Shown here: positions 6,461 through 8,285 of the stretch, piece by piece
Position numbering within the stretch: position 1 is the stretch's first letter
How the letters are laid out: each line of letters starts with the position of its first letter
Assembly: GCA_020631035.1 (NCBI GenBank)
Contig: JAHDIA010000080.1
Span: forward strand, 4,969-13,253
Direction of reading: 5' to 3'
Source of the DNA: Chitinophagales bacterium
Lineage (GTDB): Bacteria > Bacteroidota > Bacteroidia > Chitinophagales > UBA2359
Length of the DNA: 8,285 nt
The notes under the pieces: generated by a model
The model's database searches: none
Told to the model about the DNA's origin: nothing
The model's input: the letters and a program-made list of their open reading frames with translations, nothing else
Program-made: the position numbers and the translations under genes

Positions 6461-6515
6461 GCCTTTTGCCTTGGGGGGCGTGGAGACAAGGCATGCCTTG
6501 TCTGTACGGGGATTT
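6461..6515. repeat. Palindromic repeat, copy B
   Basis: The second unit, preceded by TTTTTTCTTGGAGTAT. Its core AGACAAGGCATGCCTTGTCT at 6484-6503 is a perfect 20-bp palindrome followed by GTACGGGGATT. It is almost identical to copy C, 110 bases further on. Confidence 0.88.
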
Positions 6516-6520
6516 GATAT

Positions 6521-6551
6521 AAAGCAGCTATCTTGGGGATAGCCGCTTTTT
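6521..6551. terminator. Second copy of the terminator hairpin
   Basis: AAAGCAGCTATC (6521-6532), loop TTGGG and GATAGCCGCTTT (6538-6549), then a T-run. It is clearly a duplicate of the hairpin at 6350-6382, with an A-C mismatch in the stem but a repaired A-T pair where the first copy has G-T. The T-run favours the plus strand; on the minus strand it could also catch transcripts from the gene ending at 6623. Confidence 0.75.
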
Positions 6552-6570
6552 TTGTTTTTTCTTGGAGTAT

Positions 6571-6624
6571 GCCTTTTGCCTTGGGGAGCGTGGAGACAAG
6601 GCATGCCTTGTCTGTACGGGGATT
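6571..6624. repeat. Palindromic repeat, copy C
   Basis: The third unit, also preceded by TTTTTTCTTGGAGTAT. Its core palindrome at 6594-6613 is identical to that of copy B. Its right end touches the stop codon of the beta-barrel gene (6623-6625), so the repeat abuts coding sequence. Confidence 0.88.
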
Positions 6625-7411
6625 ATTGTGAGAATCGGGTTCGCCAGGAAAAGCCGAAATCTATGAAGTAGTATTCGTCGAAGAAGTCGGAATTGGTGCC
6701 TGCTGAGATGTCGAGTTGAAGGTCGGGATTGACTAGGTATCCGAGTCCAAAGTCGAAGTTGTTGCCCCAGGATTTGAGTCCGTCTTCGATGAGGGGTACG
6801 GTTCCGTAGTATTCAACAAATCCTCCAAGTTTGGGGATGATGTCGAAGGAGAGATTGACAATGTATAAGCCTGAGACGTTTTCGCTGTTTCCGCTCCAGT
6901 CGAGTCCTGTATTGAGGGTGAGGCTGAATGGTCCTGCTAGTTTGGTTGCGGCTGCTATTAGGAGTCTTGAGCCAATGGTGTTGTTTTTGAAGTCGTCGCT
7001 GAGTAGGTTGAGTTTGAGGCGGTATTGAAAGCAAACGGGAATGGCTCCTTGGGAGAGGTTGACCCGCATTCCAAATTGGGTGTTGTTGATGCCGCTGCGG
7101 GTTTCTTCATCACCATTGTATTTTTCTTTGAATGAAGCATATCCTAAAACTGCGCTGAGTTCGAAGGTTTCGGTGACTCCGTATCGGGTAATTAGGATGG
7201 GCGATATGCCTGTGGTGGTTAGTTCTGTTCCGTCGTCAAAGGGTAGTTTGGCTCGGTCGAAGGTGATTCCTGGTTGGAATTGTAGGACGTTTTTGCCTGT
7301 GGTAAAGCAGCCGATGGCTTGTCCTGGGCGTCCTGTTCGGATGGTTTCGCCGTATTGGGCTGAGAGTGTTAGGCTGAATAGGATTAGTATGAGGCTTAGT
7401 ATTTTTTGCAT
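6623..7411 (-). CDS. Outer-membrane transporter-like beta-barrel (Phenol_MetA_deg family-like)
   Basis: 262 residues with a signal peptide (MQKILSLILILFSLTLSAQY, cleavage near SA|QY, 19/20). The opening TIRTGRPGQAIGCFTTGKNVLQFQPGI (residues 24-49) is typical of the 'transporter' beta-barrel family PF13557: R-P-G, a TTGK/VGK turn, then the first strand. Alternating hydrophobic strands continue to the end, such as LQLDISAGTN (231-240), and the last strand FIDFGFSWR (249-257) has the aromatic-rich end expected of outer-membrane barrels. The family name comes from a phenol-degradation operon; here nothing indicates a substrate. The start ATG at 7411 is supported by a good promoter just upstream. 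The gene is monocistronic as far as can be seen, converging on the lysine-rich protein gene. Confidence 0.85.
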   Translation of the reverse strand: MQKILSLILILFSLTLSAQYGETIRTGRPGQAIGCFTTGKNVLQFQPGITFDRAKLPFDDGTELTTTGISPILITRYGVTETFELSAVLGYASFKEKYNGDEETRSGINNTQFGMRVNLSQGAIPVCFQYRLKLNLLSDDFKNNTIGSRLLIAAATKLAGPFSLTLNTGLDWSGNSENVSGLYIVNLSFDIIPKLGGFVEYYGTVPLIEDGLKSWGNNFDFGLGYLVNPDLQLDISAGTNSDFFDEYYFIDFGFSWRTRFSQ

Positions 7412-7430
7412 TTTTGGTATTTTTTAGTTG

Positions 7431-7463
7431 CAAACTTAAAACAAGACCCTAAAAATACCAAAA
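7431..7463 (-). promoter_or_regulatory. Bacteroidota-type promoter of the beta-barrel gene
   Basis: On the minus strand, TTTTG (7463-7459) is followed by exactly 20 bases and then TAAGTTTG (7438-7431), matching the -33 TTTG and -7 TAnnTTTG elements of the Bacteroidota primary sigma factor at normal spacing. The ATG is at 7411. The -7 box lies inside TTTAAGTTTGCAACT (7440-7426), a 15-bp sequence that recurs in the 49-bp repeats near the right edge. Confidence 0.8.
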
Positions 7464-7504
7464 CCAGATGGTTGGTTTGCCATTTCTTGGGGGCTGCGTT
7501 CTTC

Positions 7505-7550
7505 TTGGTGGGATGGGGAGCCAAGGCATGCCTTGGCTCTACGGGGATTT
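7505..7550. repeat. Palindromic repeat, copy D with compensatory changes
   Basis: A lone relative of copies A-C: GGGATGGGGAG, a perfect 22-bp palindrome at 7518-7539 (arms GAGCCAAGGCA), then TACGGGGATTTG. Compared with copies B and C, AGAC/GTCT has become AGCC/GGCT, so pairing is kept while the bases change. Confidence 0.82.
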
Positions 7551-7556
7551 GTAAAA

Positions 7557-7585
7557 CCAGCCAGCCTAAGGGAAGGACTGGCTGG
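7557..7585. repeat. 8-bp stem-loop CCAGCCAG/CTGGCTGG
   Basis: CCAGCCAG (7557-7564) pairs with CTGGCTGG (7578-7585) around a 13-base loop. No T-run follows on either side, so a terminator role is not supported. Confidence 0.5.
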
Positions 7586-7640
7586 GTATTGATAGAATAA
7601 CCGCAAACTGCAAATATGTTTTTTTGTTTATTGGTGTTTT

Positions 7641-7734
7641 TAGAGACCTTGCTTGCAAGGTCTTTACTGTTTTTTAGAGACCTTGCTTGCAAGGTCTTTA
7701 CTGTTTTTTAGAGACCTTGCTTGTAAGGTCTTTT
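7641..7734. repeat. Three tandem 34-bp hairpin units
   Basis: The units start at 7641, 7675 and 7709. Each contains AGACCTTGC-TT-GCAAGGTCT (hairpins at 7644-7663, 7678-7697 and 7712-7731), followed by TTTACTG and a T-run. Copies 1 and 2 are identical; copy 3 has a C-to-T change in the right arm and TTTTGCTG at the end. Each unit resembles a minimal terminator on the plus strand, yet no plus-strand gene precedes them nearby. Confidence 0.9.
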
Positions 7735-7750
7735 GCTGTTTTAAAACAGC
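7735..7750. repeat. 16-bp perfect palindrome GCTGTTTTAAAACAGC
   Basis: It is its own reverse complement and overlaps the end of the third 34-bp unit. It shares the 12-bp core TGTTTTAAAACA with the palindrome at 2498-2511. Both lie about 110 bases past the stop of a minus-strand gene. Confidence 0.6.
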
Positions 7751-7806
7751 GTACACGCCCTAAACAATGATAACAAGCAAGGGACGTGCACGCTTTTGTT
7801 TTTTTC
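7748..7806 (+). terminator. Terminator-like stem-loop
   Basis: AGCGTACACGCCC (7748-7760) pairs with GGGACGTGCACGCT (7781-7794), with one bulge and one G-T type mismatch. On the plus strand it is followed by TTTTGTTTTTTT. It has terminator form for plus-strand transcription, but no plus-strand gene ends here. Confidence 0.45.
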
Positions 7807-7808
7807 CT

Positions 7809-7854
7809 CCCCTTCTGCGGCTCCTCGGAACGGCGAACCGTTCCAGAGAAGGGG
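7809..7854. repeat. Two-part stem-loop directly after the TM2 gene
   Basis: CCCCTTCT (7809-7816) pairs with AGAAGGGG (7847-7854), and GGAACGG (7827-7833) pairs with CCGTTCC (7838-7844) around a 4-base loop. It starts 3 bases past the TM2 stop codon, so it would form in the 3' end of that mRNA, perhaps as a stability or termination element. On the minus strand it is followed by A-rich rather than T-rich sequence, so it is not a standard intrinsic terminator. Confidence 0.6.
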
Positions 7855-7857
7855 ATT

Positions 7858-8145
7858 TTAGCGAAGGGCTTGTAGGAGTCTGGCTTCTCTTTGGGCGGAC
7901 TCTTCTTTTTCTTGTTTTTCTAGGTCGTTGATTTGGGCAGCTATGATGTAGTTGTGGCTGCTCACTTTGCTTGGTATGTGGAATAAATCGAATAGTGCCC
8001 AGAATCCGAGACCGCCTAGGGTAATCCAGTATAAAATTTGTAGTCCCCATTTGCCTAGATAGGCGTAGTGGCAGCCAAAGAAAAACCAGCATGCGTAAGC
8101 TGTTCCTGTAGATTTTAATTCTGAAAATAAAAAGTGCTTGTTCAT
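7858..8145 (-). CDS. TM2 domain-containing membrane protein
   Basis: 95 residues. Residues about 14-58 match the TM2 domain (PF05154): a first membrane helix (AYACWFFFGCHYAYLG, 16-31) with the H26/Y27/YLGK turn, a second helix (GLQILYWITLGGLGFWALFD, 34-53) with TLGGLG and the family's D53-L-F, then IP and a conserved Asn (N65). The C-terminal part (about 70-95) is charged and likely helical (NDLEKQEKEESAQREARLLQ), suggesting a cytoplasmic coiled segment. There is no cleavable signal. The role of such small TM2 proteins in bacteria is mostly unknown. The start ATG at 8145 is the first in the frame; tandem repeats with -7-like boxes lie 37 or more bases upstream, and a stem-loop lies right after the stop. 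Confidence 0.88.
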   Translation of the reverse strand: MNKHFLFSELKSTGTAYACWFFFGCHYAYLGKWGLQILYWITLGGLGFWALFDLFHIPSKVSSHNYIIAAQINDLEKQEKEESAQREARLLQALR

Positions 8146-8181
8146 GGTTTTAAGATTTTATGTTTTAATATTTTTTTATAC

Positions 8182-8285
8182 ATTGGCTTTAAGTTGCAAA
8201 CTTAAAGCTACGAGAGTTTTATTTTTTTATATTGGCTTTAAGTTGCAAACTTAAAGCTACGAGAGTTTTATTTTTTTATATTGGC
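8182..8285. repeat. 49-bp tandem repeat, continuing beyond the window
   Basis: Copies occupy 8182-8230 and 8231-8279 with no differences seen, and a third begins at 8280. Each holds a 10-bp stem, GCTTTAAGTT and AACTTAAAGC around GCA (8186-8208 and 8235-8257), followed by TACGAGAG and a T-rich tail. Read on the minus strand, each copy contains TAAGTTTG, a -7-type box facing the TM2 gene. Confidence 0.93.
8197..8204 (-). promoter_or_regulatory. Possible -7 element (TAAGTTTG) of the TM2 gene
   Basis: It matches TAnnTTTG on the minus strand, 51 bases before the TM2 ATG, inside the first 49-bp repeat; a second copy is at 8246-8253. No TTTG is present at the usual -33 distance, so it would be an incomplete promoter or part of an operator. 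Confidence 0.4.

Larger units (their letters stand above)
6305..6622. other. Intergenic region made of terminators and palindromic repeats
   Basis: The 318 bases between the convergent genes are almost entirely two copies of a terminator hairpin and three copies of a palindromic repeat, listed separately. Open antisense frames here encode only the translated repeats and are not credible genes. Confidence 0.7.
7412..7857. other. Hairpin-dense intergenic region, no gene seen
   Basis: This 446-base spacer between two minus-strand genes contains the beta-barrel promoter, a lone palindromic repeat (copy D), a CCAGCCAG/CTGGCTGG hairpin, three tandem 34-bp hairpins, a 16-bp palindrome and two longer stem-loops. 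A minus-strand frame across 7396-7692 is open only because of these repeats. Confidence 0.7.

Noticed and set aside
5813..6604. A 263-codon open frame on the minus strand
   Set aside because: It lies antisense to the signal-peptide-bearing lysine-rich gene and its N-terminal half is just translated palindromic repeats; the Ser/Thr/Leu/Phe-rich product reflects antisense Lys codons.
7396..7692. A 98-codon open frame on the minus strand
   Set aside because: It runs through the hairpin repeats and across the beta-barrel gene's promoter and start; no domain or signal is seen.
7641..8285. CRISPR array
   Set aside because: The 34-bp and 49-bp repeats are directly contiguous with no unique spacers, and no cas gene is present.

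Overview
The window looks like chromosomal DNA from a member of the Bacteroidota. One gene ends in a type IX secretion (T9SS) C-terminal sorting domain, which is largely confined to that phylum. A near-perfect Bacteroidota promoter (TTTG, 20-base spacer, TAAGTTTG) precedes another gene. Start codons lack clear Shine-Dalgarno sequences, and the DNA is AT-rich with several secreted or membrane products. A Saprospira/Aureispira-like marine lineage is possible but is only a guess.

Layout, left to right. (1) 1-2036, minus strand: a long gene cut by the left edge. It has an N-terminal NYN/Zc3h12a (Regnase)-like PIN-fold RNase domain, two clear and one degenerate cold-shock-like domains, a lysine-rich linker and an unrecognised C-terminal region. 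(2) 2037-2617: AT-rich intergenic DNA ending in an exact tandem duplication (period 80) of the 3' end of the next gene. (3) 2618-3052, minus: a small Fe-S protein, divergent 4Fe-4S ferredoxin domain plus CDGSH domain. (4) 3133-3630, plus, divergent from it: a predicted lipoprotein of unknown function. (5) 3631-3814: a GC-rich, fold-prone stretch with a terminator-like hairpin. (6) 3815-5227, minus: a secreted propeller-like protein with a T9SS tail. (7) 5228-5641: intergenic DNA with a large interrupted hairpin resembling a small non-autonomous element. (8) 5642-6304, plus: a secreted, very lysine-rich protein with six cysteines in its last 50 residues. (9) 6305-6622: a duplicated terminator hairpin alternating with three copies of a palindromic repeat. 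(10) 6623-7411, minus: an outer-membrane transporter-like beta-barrel. (11) 7412-7857: a dense run of hairpins, including a 34-bp unit repeated three times. (12) 7858-8145, minus: a small TM2-domain membrane protein, preceded by a 49-bp tandem repeat that continues off the right edge.

The genes do not form an obvious operon or a single pathway; most are separated by repeat-rich spacers. The two observations most worth following are the RNase/cold-shock fusion at the left edge, which looks like a bacterial RNA-decay or RNA-surveillance enzyme with its own RNA-binding modules, and a 15-bp inverted-repeat promoter/operator motif shared by the beta-barrel gene's promoter and the tandem repeats upstream of the TM2 gene. 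The spacer hairpins form sequence-divergent but structure-conserved families, which points to a dispersed palindromic repeat family active in this genome.
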